A DNA stretch of 64,000 bases from Brevundimonas subvibrioides (lineage in GTDB: Bacteria > Pseudomonadota > Alphaproteobacteria > Caulobacterales > Caulobacteraceae): contig NZ_NCEQ01000006.1 of the NCBI RefSeq assembly GCF_002280785.1, forward strand, positions 62,001-126,000. The letters run 5' to 3'. The notes below the pieces were generated by a model. It had not been told where the DNA came from. It saw only the letters and a list, made by a program, of their open reading frames with translations, and ran no database searches. Each line of letters opens with the position of its first letter. Position 1 is the stretch's first letter. Below, one piece after another: positions 17,068 to 24,558 of the stretch. The translations under genes and the position numbers were made by a program.

Positions 17068-18024
17068 TCAGGCGGCGCTGGTCTCGACCGGCGCCGCCGC
17101 CTCGACCTCCCAGCGGATGTTGCGCGGGTCAATCTTCCGCCCGGTCGCGATGTCGCAGACCACTGCCGAGATCGGGTCGACCGTCCCGGTTTCGATCAGC
17201 CGCAGCGGCGAGCCGTCCGGGCACAGCCATCGCTCCGACCAGCCGTGCATGGCCATGATCATCGGATAGAGGTCGCGGCCCGCCTCGGTCAGCCGGTATT
17301 CGAACCGCGGCGGCGCCTTCTGATAGAGGCGCTTCTCCAGCACCCCCTGCAACACCATGGTCTTCAGCCGGTCGGCGAGGATGTTGGTCGCCACGCCCAG
17401 CGCTTCGTGGATTTCGTCGAACCGCCGCAGGCGGAAGAAGGCGGCGGCCAGCACGGCCCAGCTCCAGTAGTCGCCCATGATGTCGGTCGAGCGATCGATG
17501 ATCGCCCGGTCGGTCTCGATCGGCTGGGTACGCCGCCGACGCGAGGTCGGCGGGGCGATGGGGACCAGGCCCTCGCGCACCTCCCAGCGGACGTGATGCG
17601 GCTCGATCGGTCGACCGCCCTCATGGTCGAAGACCGCAGGCGTGACCCGCGCGCCCGTCTCCCGGTCGAAGAAGGCCATGGCGTAGCGTTCCTGAAGCGG
17701 CGAACGCGCCCATTTCCGCTCCCACTGACCCTGCATGACGGCGACCCCGAACATGTCGAGACCCATCTCGGTCAGCCGGTATTCCATCCGCGTCGCCGAC
17801 CCCCTGGCCTCGCGCTGTTCCAGCAGGCCTGCGGCCGTCAGCCGGTTCAGCCGGTCGGTCAGGACGCTGCGCGGCATGCCCAGCCGATCGCGCCAGTGCG
17901 AGAAGCGCCGCGCGCCATAGAAGGCCTCGCGCAGGATCAACTGGGTCCAGGCGTCGCCGGTCACGGCAAAGGCGCGGGCCACGGGATTACCCATGATCAG
18001 GTCGCGGGTGGAGGGAAGCGTCAC
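17068..18024 (-). CDS. Transcriptional regulator with two tandem HxlR winged-helix domains
   Basis: A 318-residue protein made of two HxlR-type winged helix-turn-helix domains, at about 8-100 (WTQLILREAFYGARRFSHWRDRLGMPRSVLTDRL) and about 178-265 (WSWAVLAAAFFRLRRFDEIHEALGVATNILADRL). Single-domain HxlR proteins of about 110-150 residues act as dimers; a fused tandem would work as an internal pseudo-dimer. The N-terminal cysteine common in HxlR proteins is absent. A GTG at 18024 is used here; the ATG ten codons later is an alternative. It diverges from the feruloyl-CoA-synthetase-like gene and is probably the cluster regulator, sensing a pathway compound; this is inferred from position. Confidence 0.85.
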   Translation of the reverse strand: MTLPSTRDLIMGNPVARAFAVTGDAWTQLILREAFYGARRFSHWRDRLGMPRSVLTDRLNRLTAAGLLEQREARGSATRMEYRLTEMGLDMFGVAVMQGQWERKWARSPLQERYAMAFFDRETGARVTPAVFDHEGGRPIEPHHVRWEVREGLVPIAPPTSRRRRTQPIETDRAIIDRSTDIMGDYWSWAVLAAAFFRLRRFDEIHEALGVATNILADRLKTMVLQGVLEKRLYQKAPPRFEYRLTEAGRDLYPMIMAMHGWSERWLCPDGSPLRLIETGTVDPISAVVCDIATGRKIDPRNIRWEVEAAAPVETSAA

Positions 18025-18116
18025 GCGGAATCGTCTTTGTCTTCAACCCGATCTGCGTCGGGCCGAGTCGATCCTAGCACCAGATCGCGCCATACGTCGC
18101 CCGCCGATAAATCCTG

Positions 18117-18131
18117 ATTTGCAAGTGACTT
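18117..18131. promoter_or_regulatory. Palindromic operator candidate upstream of the acyl-CoA synthetase gene
   Basis: ATTTGCAAGT (18117-18126) is the exact reverse complement of a motif in the receptor promoter (14763-14772). The core also forms an 11-base palindrome, CAAGT-G-ACTTG (18122-18132). It lies between the divergent HxlR-type regulator and ligase genes, a usual place for autoregulation. Confidence 0.45.
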
Positions 18132-18152
18132 GGCCGGGCTTAGGATCGCGCC

Positions 18153-19979
18153 ATGACCGACACGCTTTCCGCCATCGACCTGACCGCCGCGCCCTGTCGT
18201 CCGGTGCGGTTCGGAGAAGTGGGGGTGGAGATCGAGCGCCGTCCCGACGGGGTGGTCATCGTCTCTGCCAGGGCGCCGCTGAAACCCTACGACCCCAACC
18301 TGGCCGCCACCTTCCGGCGTCATGCCGATGCGACGCCGGACCGGCCGTGGCTGGCGAGGCGAGAGGGACCGGAGCGGGACTGGACCCGACTGACCTACGG
18401 CGAGGGTTGGTCGCGCGTGGCCTCGGTCGCCGCCTGGCTGATGGATCGCGGGGTGACCGCCGACCGGCCGATCCTGGTCCTGTCGGAGAATTCGCTGAAC
18501 CACGCGGTCCTGATCTTCGCCGGAATGGTGGCGGGCGTCCCGGTCACCTCGGTCAGCGTCAACTATTCGCTGCTGTCGACCGACTTCGAGCGGCTGCGCC
18601 ACGTCGTCGACCTGATCCGGCCAGGCGTGGTCTACGCGGAACAGGGCGGGCTCTTCGCCGCAGCCATCGCCGCCGTCGCGCCCGATGACGCGATCATTGT
18701 CACCGCCGCGCCGGGGATTCCGGGCGCCGTCGACTGGAGCGAGGCTGTCGGCTTCCCGGCGCCGGACCTGTCCGCTCACATCGCCGCCCTCGACCCGACG
18801 AAACCGGCCCGCTACCTCCTGACTTCCGGCTCGACCGGACGGCCCAAGGCGGTGATCCACACCATGGCCATGGCGACGGGCAACACCCACTCGGGCTTCC
18901 AGGCCATGGGCGACGCCTTCGCCTGGGACCGTCAGGCGCTCGACTGGCTGCCCTGGAGCCACATCGCCGGCTCGTCGCTGATGACCAATATCACCTGCCT
19001 CGGCGGCGCCCTCTACATCGACGACGGGCGACCGATGCCCGGCAAGTTCGACGAGACGATCCGGAACCTGAAGGAGATTCCGCTTCGCTACTACGGGACC
19101 ATGCCGAACGGCTATGCGATGCTGGCCGATGCGTTGGAGGCCGATGGAGACTTCGCTCTCCGCTTCTTCACCGAGCTGCGCGCCATGCTGTTCGGCGGCG
19201 CGGGCCTGCCCCAGGCGCTGCATGACCGGCTGCAACGGATCGCGGTGCGCGCCACGGGACGGCGGTTCGTCTTCGTCTCCGGCTACGGCTCGACCGAGAC
19301 CGGTTCGGCGATCAGCTACACATGGTGGGAAGACACCCGCGTCGGCATCGGCCTGCCGGTCCCGGGCGCGGCGTTCAAGCTGGCGCCCTGCGACGGCGTC
19401 TATGAGGTGCGGGTCAAGGCGCCGTCCGTCACGCCCGGCTATTTCGCCGACCCGGACCAGACCGCTGCGGCCTTCGACGAGGAGGGGTTCCTGCGCATGG
19501 AGGACCTCGCCGACTTCCACGACCGTGACCGGCCGGAAGGCGGCCTGTATTTCGCCGGCCGCCGTGCGGAGCAGTTCAAGCTTATGAACGGCACCTTCGT
19601 CATCGCCGGTCGCCTTAGGGATTCCCTGCTCGGCCGGCTCGCCGGCGTGGTGCGCGAGGTCGTCATCTGCGGTGATGGCGAGGCCGAGGTCGCCGTCCTT
19701 GCCTGGGCCGATCTGGAGGGTGTCCGTCGCCTGACCGGGGGGGCGGACACGGATCATCCGGCCGTCGTCTCCGCCGTCGCCCAAGCGCTTGCGTCTCACA
19801 ACCGCGACAACCCCGGCCAGTCCAGCCGTATCGGTCGTCTGTTGTTCCTCGCCGATCCGCCAGACCCGGAGGCGCACGAAGTCTCAGACAAGGGCTCGAT
19901 CAACCGACGGATGGTGCTGAACCGGCGGGCGGACGACGTGGCGCGGCTGTTCGCGGGCGAAGGGATCGGGCCAGCCTGA
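18153..19979 (+). CDS. Feruloyl-CoA synthetase-like AMP-binding protein
   Basis: A 608-residue ANL-superfamily ligase with the long N-terminal region typical of feruloyl-CoA synthetases (PVRFGEVGVEIERRPDG, APLKPYDPNLAATFRRHA, LTYGEGWSRV, VSVNYSLLSTDFERLRHV). The phosphate loop is LLTSGSTGRPKAVIHT and the adenine region is GYGSTETGS. The hinge GRRAEQFKLMNGTFV differs from the GRxKDxI of ordinary CoA ligases, as in the feruloyl-CoA group. Expected reaction: activation of a cinnamate-like acid with ATP and CoA. It starts at the ATG at 18153, 11 bases after AGGA, and diverges from the HxlR-type regulator. No enoyl-CoA hydratase/lyase gene (ech) is visible, so the classical ferulate pathway is incomplete here. 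Confidence 0.8.
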   Translation: MTDTLSAIDLTAAPCRPVRFGEVGVEIERRPDGVVIVSARAPLKPYDPNLAATFRRHADATPDRPWLARREGPERDWTRLTYGEGWSRVASVAAWLMDRGVTADRPILVLSENSLNHAVLIFAGMVAGVPVTSVSVNYSLLSTDFERLRHVVDLIRPGVVYAEQGGLFAAAIAAVAPDDAIIVTAAPGIPGAVDWSEAVGFPAPDLSAHIAALDPTKPARYLLTSGSTGRPKAVIHTMAMATGNTHSGFQAMGDAFAWDRQALDWLPWSHIAGSSLMTNITCLGGALYIDDGRPMPGKFDETIRNLKEIPLRYYGTMPNGYAMLADALEADGDFALRFFTELRAMLFGGAGLPQALHDRLQRIAVRATGRRFVFVSGYGSTETGSAISYTWWEDTRVGIGLPVPGAAFKLAPCDGVYEVRVKAPSVTPGYFADPDQTAAAFDEEGFLRMEDLADFHDRDRPEGGLYFAGRRAEQFKLMNGTFVIAGRLRDSLLGRLAGVVREVVICGDGEAEVAVLAWADLEGVRRLTGGADTDHPAVVSAVAQALASHNRDNPGQSSRIGRLLFLADPPDPEAHEVSDKGSINRRMVLNRRADDVARLFAGEGIGPA

Positions 19980-19985
19980 CCTGTT

Positions 19986-20008
19986 CCTTCTCCCGCAAGG
20001 GGAGAAGG
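19986..20008. terminator. Bidirectional hairpin, family B palindromic element, short copy
   Basis: CCTTCTCCC-GCAAG-GGGAGAAGG forms a perfect nine-base-pair stem with a five-base loop between convergent genes (stops at 19979 and 20013). The same hairpin forms the outer arms of the longer elements at 30869 and 47421. No T-tract follows, so termination is probable but not certain. Confidence 0.7.
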
Positions 20009-20012
20009 AAGA

Positions 20013-20972
20013 TCAACCCAGCTCCGGTCCGCCCGTCGGGTCCCTCGGATCCAGCGGCAGCCCCGCCGCCTGTCTCGCCTTCAGCACCCGCAGCCAGCCG
20101 TGCATGGCCTCGCAGTCCAGACCGTGCATCATCAGCCGGAACCCCGCCTGCAGCGTCGACAACGTCACCAGCGGGTGCCCGTTCTTGACGAAATGCATGT
20201 GGTAGTCGGTCCCGAGAATCCGGCCGATATAGATGCCCACGATCTCGTCCAGCTGCAGCGAATGGCTGGCCCGCATGAAGTCGGCGCGGGGCAGCATCAG
20301 GGCATAGAGCGGGGTGTAGAACTCGACCGCCGTCTGGATGTCGATGCGGTTCAGCGGGCCGGTCGGGAAGGTCTCGAAGTCCGGCTCGATGTCCGACAGC
20401 ATGGAGAAGTCGACCCGCTCGGGCGGCGTGATCTCCTTGCCGGCGGCCCGCAGAGCCATGTTCAGCTCGATGATGAAGTTGAAGATGTTCAGGTCGTGCT
20501 GGAGGAAGACATTGTCCTCCAGGTCCTTCAGGGTCAGGGGCTTCAGCGGCACGGTCTTGACCAGGGCCGGATCGACGCCGGCATTGGCCTTCATGAAGGC
20601 CAGCAACTCCGTCCCGACGTGGAAATGCCGCAGAATCAATGTGTTGCACTCGGGGCTGCCGAAGGTCCGAAGGCCCCAGTGGATGGACTTGTGCAACAGG
20701 CCGTTCAGGTTCGGGTAGCGCGGCGAGATCGCCCGCAGCACCTTCACGAGGCCGAAGAACAGGAAGACCAGCGGCCGCGAGACCGGGAACAGCCAGCGCC
20801 GGGACCACGACCGCGCGCCCAGCAACAGCGCCCGCTTCGCCTGCGGATCGATCGGCAGGGAGTGGTCGAGATAGAGCGCCAGCCACGGGTCGGGATCGTT
20901 GGCGTCATAGCGGCGCGCATCGAACGGATCGGTCTTCCACCCGGCCGTGTCGCCGCCGTCGGACAGGCTCAC
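20013..20972 (-). CDS. Uncharacterised protein (possibly DUF6999 family), third gene of KAS III operon
   Basis: A 319-residue protein whose function is not recognised; it may belong to the DUF6999 family, a recollection that is not certain. It is rich in His/Glu pairs that could bind metal (H116 and H118 with E122, H159-D160, E169, H237 with E243). One hydrophobic stretch near 66-80 (RPLVFLFFGLVKVL) could be a membrane anchor. Its ATG overlaps the stop of the heme-oxygenase-like gene (ATGA), so it is made together with that enzyme and the KAS III-like protein. A role in tailoring, handling or transferring their lipid product is an inference. The gene ends at a family B hairpin. Confidence 0.75.
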   Translation of the reverse strand: MSLSDGGDTAGWKTDPFDARRYDANDPDPWLALYLDHSLPIDPQAKRALLLGARSWSRRWLFPVSRPLVFLFFGLVKVLRAISPRYPNLNGLLHKSIHWGLRTFGSPECNTLILRHFHVGTELLAFMKANAGVDPALVKTVPLKPLTLKDLEDNVFLQHDLNIFNFIIELNMALRAAGKEITPPERVDFSMLSDIEPDFETFPTGPLNRIDIQTAVEFYTPLYALMLPRADFMRASHSLQLDEIVGIYIGRILGTDYHMHFVKNGHPLVTLSTLQAGFRLMMHGLDCEAMHGWLRVLKARQAAGLPLDPRDPTGGPELG

Positions 20973-21664
20973 GCCGCGATCTCCTCGATCTGCAGCGCAT
21001 ACAGCCGCGCTGTGACCTTGGCGGTCATTACGATGCGTTCGGCCACGGCGGCGTCGGGGAGGACCATGCGCAGCATCTCTTCGAACTCGCGCATGTGCTC
21101 GGCGTCGTTCTCGCCGTGATAGAGCAGGAACCGCACCGCCTCGTCGGGCAGGTTCAGACGCTCCTTGACCAGCCGGCCCCAGGGCGCGGCCTTGATCGAG
21201 CCCAGCCCCTCGATGATGAACATGGCGCCCAGCAGGCCGAACGGGTCGGGCTTGGACGCCTCATGGAACATCCAGGCCGAGAGGGCCTCGGAGCCGACGT
21301 TCTTGGGCGCCGAGCGGATCACCTCGACCTCGCCGCCGGAACAGACGAAGTCGGCTTCCAGCAGGCGGAAGTCGCGATGTTCGGTCACCGCATGGCGCAT
21401 CAGGGTCGAGCGCAGTTCCAGATGGGCCTCGCCGACGTTCGACGCCGCCCGGCTCATCCACAGCGCCCCGTCCTTCACCTGCTGGCGCAGGTTGATCAGG
21501 AACAGCTGATAGTCGGCCAGTTCGAACCGGCCGCGCGTCAGCTTGCGGATCAGGGGCGTCGCCTCCAGCCGTTGTTCGAAATCGGCGAAGACCACGGCCA
21601 GCTTGCGCAGGGTGTCCGCGACCTGGTCGTCCCCCCGCTGCTCAATGCGTGAACCGTCCGCCAT
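20969..21664 (-). CDS. Iron-containing redox enzyme family protein (heme-oxygenase-like diiron fold)
   Basis: A 231-residue all-helical protein of the heme-oxygenase-like / TenA-PqqC superfamily. The C-terminal helix H183-x3-D187-x2-H190 (YHGENDAEH) and E152 (FIIEGLG) fit the metal ligands of heme-oxygenase-like diiron oxidases such as UndA, BesC and CADD. The N-terminal ligands would come from H91, E95 and H96 but are less clear. Members of this fold use O2 to decarboxylate, desaturate or cleave fatty acids and amino acids. The start ATG at 21664 overlaps the KAS III-like stop (TGATG), and its stop overlaps the next gene (ATGA). An oxidative step on the condensing enzyme's product is the likely role. 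Confidence 0.8.
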   Translation of the reverse strand: MADGSRIEQRGDDQVADTLRKLAVVFADFEQRLEATPLIRKLTRGRFELADYQLFLINLRQQVKDGALWMSRAASNVGEAHLELRSTLMRHAVTEHRDFRLLEADFVCSGGEVEVIRSAPKNVGSEALSAWMFHEASKPDPFGLLGAMFIIEGLGSIKAAPWGRLVKERLNLPDEAVRFLLYHGENDAEHMREFEEMLRMVLPDAAVAERIVMTAKVTARLYALQIEEIAA

Positions 21665-22806
21665 CACACTACCTCGCACATCATGAACCCGACCATGGCC
21701 CGTCCGCTCTCGGGCACGATCAGCAGGACCTTCTCGCCCCGCTTCGCCCGCCCCGATTTCATGAACGCGTCCAGCATGACCCAGATCGAGGCCGCGCCGA
21801 TGTTGCCCACGGTCGGCAGGTTCGAGAACCACTTTTCCTCGGGGATCATGGCGGCGGTGCTGTTCAGGACCGAGACGATCTCCTCCCGCAGCGACCGGGC
21901 CGAATAGTGACACAGCAGGTGATCGACCTCGTCCGGCACGATCCGCCCCTGATCGACCTTCTCCAGCCAGACGCCGATCCAGGCGCGGATGACGATCTTC
22001 AACAGCTCGAAATCCTGCACCAGGGCGATCGACCCCGACGCATGGGCTGCGACCGGCCCCGCATGGCTCCAGGCCGACTTCATGTCCGCCCGGTCGGCGA
22101 AGGTGGAGCCCGCCCACATACAGGGATCGAACCTGCCGGCCAGCGAGGTCAGGTCGATCCAGTCGATCTTCAGCGACAGGCCGTCCGGTCTGGGTTTCGG
22201 CTCCATCACCACCGCGCCGGCCCCATCCGACAGGGTGAAGCGCAGGAAGTCCGCCTCGACCCGCGCCCGACCCTTGGCGTCGACCAGCGACGTGCCCTCA
22301 TAGAACTCTGGCCGGAACCAGCGAGACGAGAACTCGCCCGCCGCCGCCGCCGCGACCTCGGCCTCTCCGGCCCGGACCTGCAGCCACGCCCCCTTGGCCG
22401 CCATCAGGGCGGAGGCGCAGACGGACTGATAGCTGGCGATCTCGATCGGGCCGGCGCCCAGTTCCGCATGCACGGCGCTGGCGTGGCCGGGGACGATGTA
22501 GTCGCCCTGGGTCGTGGCCGTGGCCAGGTGCCCGAGGTCGCCGACCGACAGCCCCGCATCCTCCAGCGCCGCCTTCGTCGCCTCAGCCGTCATCGAGGCG
22601 TTGGAATGCAGCGGGCGGCCCTCGGGCGTCAGGGCATAGTGGCGCGTCTCGACCCCGTTCCAGCGCAGGGCCCGCCGACCGACTGCGGAGCTGCGCCGTC
22701 CGATGCGGCCGATGAAGTCCTCCATCACCTCGACGCCGACAGGTTCGCCGGGCAGGAACGCGCCGGTTCCCGTGATGTAGACGTCGCGAAGCAGACCCGG
22801 AGACAT
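21664..22806 (-). CDS. 3-oxoacyl-ACP synthase III-like condensing enzyme
   Basis: A 380-residue FabH/OleA-type condensing enzyme with the full catalytic triad: C130 (SYQSVCASAL), H300 (LLCHYSAR) and N335 (LPTVGNIGAAS). It joins acyl-CoA or acyl-ACP units by decarboxylative or head-to-head condensation. The sequence is longer and more divergent than housekeeping FabH (about 320-330 residues), which argues for a specialised role. The chosen start (MSPGLLRDVYITGTG, ATG at 22806) fits the family N-terminus; the frame is open further upstream without similarity. It heads a tightly overlapping three-gene operon and diverges from an SMR transporter gene (22979). Its acyl substrate cannot be read from sequence. 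Confidence 0.87.
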   Translation of the reverse strand: MSPGLLRDVYITGTGAFLPGEPVGVEVMEDFIGRIGRRSSAVGRRALRWNGVETRHYALTPEGRPLHSNASMTAEATKAALEDAGLSVGDLGHLATATTQGDYIVPGHASAVHAELGAGPIEIASYQSVCASALMAAKGAWLQVRAGEAEVAAAAAGEFSSRWFRPEFYEGTSLVDAKGRARVEADFLRFTLSDGAGAVVMEPKPRPDGLSLKIDWIDLTSLAGRFDPCMWAGSTFADRADMKSAWSHAGPVAAHASGSIALVQDFELLKIVIRAWIGVWLEKVDQGRIVPDEVDHLLCHYSARSLREEIVSVLNSTAAMIPEEKWFSNLPTVGNIGAASIWVMLDAFMKSGRAKRGEKVLLIVPESGRAMVGFMMCEVV

Positions 22807-22978
22807 GGTTCCCAATGCGCACAATTGCGCCTCCGCCCGCAAGCCGACGATCCCTGACGAGGCTGTGAGTGGAACGTCAGACCCAGGCCGAACGCTATCA
22901 GTTGTGAAGCCGAAGAAGCCGCCCCGCGTTCTCGGCCTGCCCGATTTGCGCCGCATTGCGTGTGGTAGCCGGGCGGGC

Positions 22979-23308
22979 ATGAAGTACCTCATGCTCGCCA
23001 TAGCCATCATCGCCGAAGTCATCGGCACCACGGCCATGAAGCAGTCGGACGGCTTCAGCCGCCCGCTGTGGACCGTGGTGACCATCGTCGGCTACGCGGT
23101 CGCCTTCTACTTCCTGTCGATCACGTTGAAGTCGATTCCGACCGGCGTCGCCTACGCCATCTGGTCGGGCGCCGGCATCGTGCTGATCTCGGCCGCCGCA
23201 TGGGCCTTCAATGGCCAGAAGCTGGACGCGCCCGCCGTCATCGGCATGGCGTTGATCATCTCAGGCGTGGTGGTGATGAACGTCTTCTCAAAGATGTCCT
23301 CCCACTAA
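22979..23308 (+). CDS. Small multidrug resistance (SMR) family transporter
   Basis: A 109-residue inner-membrane protein with four predicted helices, of the EmrE/QacE type. The essential acidic residue is E13 in IIAEVIGTTAMK, and the later helices (GVAYAIWSGAGIVLI, ALIISGVVVMNVF) fit the family. SMR dimers exchange protons for cationic compounds or guanidinium. The start ATG at 22979 follows GGGCGGG. It diverges from the KAS III-like operon with 172 bases between and converges on the acyltransferase gene, leaving six bases. Whether it exports a product of the neighbouring operon is unknown. Confidence 0.92.
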   Translation: MKYLMLAIAIIAEVIGTTAMKQSDGFSRPLWTVVTIVGYAVAFYFLSITLKSIPTGVAYAIWSGAGIVLISAAAWAFNGQKLDAPAVIGMALIISGVVVMNVFSKMSSH

Positions 23309-23314
23309 AGCCGA

Positions 23315-24466
23315 TCATCCCTCGATCGAGACCACCGCGCCCTGTTCGACCGGTCGGCGCGAGGTCCGGCCGCGCGCCAGCCGGCGCTTGATCCAGGTCT
23401 GCATCGGGTCGTCAATCACGGCGTGGAAGGCGAAGGCGAAGCCGACGGCGGCCAGCAACCCCGCGCCCCAGATGGCCCATTGGACTTCGGTCGACAGGGC
23501 GTATTTCGCGATCAGGACATTGGCGACGCCGAACCAGGCGATGCGAACCACCTCGTTGGTGATGAACATCGAGAAGGAGACGACGCTGGCCCGCTCGATC
23601 AGCTTCGAGGGTCGCAGCACCGGGATCGCGCCCGCCGCCAGGATGATCAGGGAGATGAAGGTCAGGCTGATCAGGGCGTTCTTGCCGTAGAACTGCACGA
23701 TCGCCAGCCCCACCGCCGCCACGATCCCGACGATCCGGGCCAGGCGCGGCGCCACGAACACCTTCTCCGAAAACACTGCCAGCCCCATGCCCAGCACGAA
23801 CAGCGGCAGGGCTCGCAGGAAGCCGAACTTCAGGGGCATCTGATAGACGGGGTAGCCGAGAAAGGCGTGGCAGGCCTCGTTGGCGACGAGATACAGCAGG
23901 ATGACGCCCGCCAGCGCGCCCCACGGCCCGACGCTCTTCAGCGTCCGCAGGATATAGGGGAACAGGACATAGCAGCCGACGAGGGCCGAGACCGACCAGC
24001 TCGGTGCGTTCCAGCCCAGGCCGCCGTGAATGCCGAACGCCTGCGTCAGGGTCAGCTGCGCCGGCAACTGGTCCCAGGCGAACCATTCCGGATTGCGCGG
24101 CGACATGCCGAACGCGGCGCTCAGCAACACCAGCGCCACCAGGGCCAGACCCATGATCAGGTGCGCCGGATAGACTCTGAGGAACCGCTTGATGAAGAAG
24201 TCGCCCGGCGACATCGCGCCGCGTCCCACGGCGCCGCCATAGACGCGCATGAGCACATAGCCGCTGTCGATCAGGAAGAAGTTGGTCAGCAGGAAGCCGC
24301 CGCGCTCGAACACCGGATGCAGGCTTTCCGCCAGCGGAACCGGGCCCGCCGCCTGGAAATGATGCAGGATGATCATCGAAGCCACAATGAAACGCAGGGC
24401 GTCGAGCCAGCCGCCGCGCGCGATGGGCGGTGTCTCGTTTCGGGTCGAAATCGCGGTCCAGACCAT
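23315..24466 (-). CDS. Acyltransferase 3 family membrane protein
   Basis: A 383-residue multi-pass inner-membrane protein of the acyltransferase-3 (OafA/NodX/ExoZ) family. It opens with the expected GGWLDALRFIVASMIILHHF, carrying the conserved R and the histidine of the first helix, followed by about ten hydrophobic segments (for example HLIMGLALVALVLLSAAF). These enzymes move acetyl or other acyl groups to surface sugars or lipids. GAAGAGAGA precedes the ATG. A surface glycan modification is likely, but the neighbouring condensing operon leaves open that it acts on that product. The C-terminus is basic (KRRLARGRTSRR). Confidence 0.87.
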   Translation of the reverse strand: MVWTAISTRNETPPIARGGWLDALRFIVASMIILHHFQAAGPVPLAESLHPVFERGGFLLTNFFLIDSGYVLMRVYGGAVGRGAMSPGDFFIKRFLRVYPAHLIMGLALVALVLLSAAFGMSPRNPEWFAWDQLPAQLTLTQAFGIHGGLGWNAPSWSVSALVGCYVLFPYILRTLKSVGPWGALAGVILLYLVANEACHAFLGYPVYQMPLKFGFLRALPLFVLGMGLAVFSEKVFVAPRLARIVGIVAAVGLAIVQFYGKNALISLTFISLIILAAGAIPVLRPSKLIERASVVSFSMFITNEVVRIAWFGVANVLIAKYALSTEVQWAIWGAGLLAAVGFAFAFHAVIDDPMQTWIKRRLARGRTSRRPVEQGAVVSIEG

Positions 24467-24558
24467 GGGAAATCTCTCTTCCGAGGCGAAATCCGCAAGG
24501 ACCGGGCCGCTTTGCCGCCGCCGAACATCGGTCTAGTCTGGCGTCTTCAGGGGGCTGG

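Noticed and set aside
18153-19979. Complete ferulate-to-vanillin pathway
   Set aside because: A feruloyl-CoA-synthetase-like gene is present but no enoyl-CoA hydratase/lyase or vanillin dehydrogenase partner was recognised.
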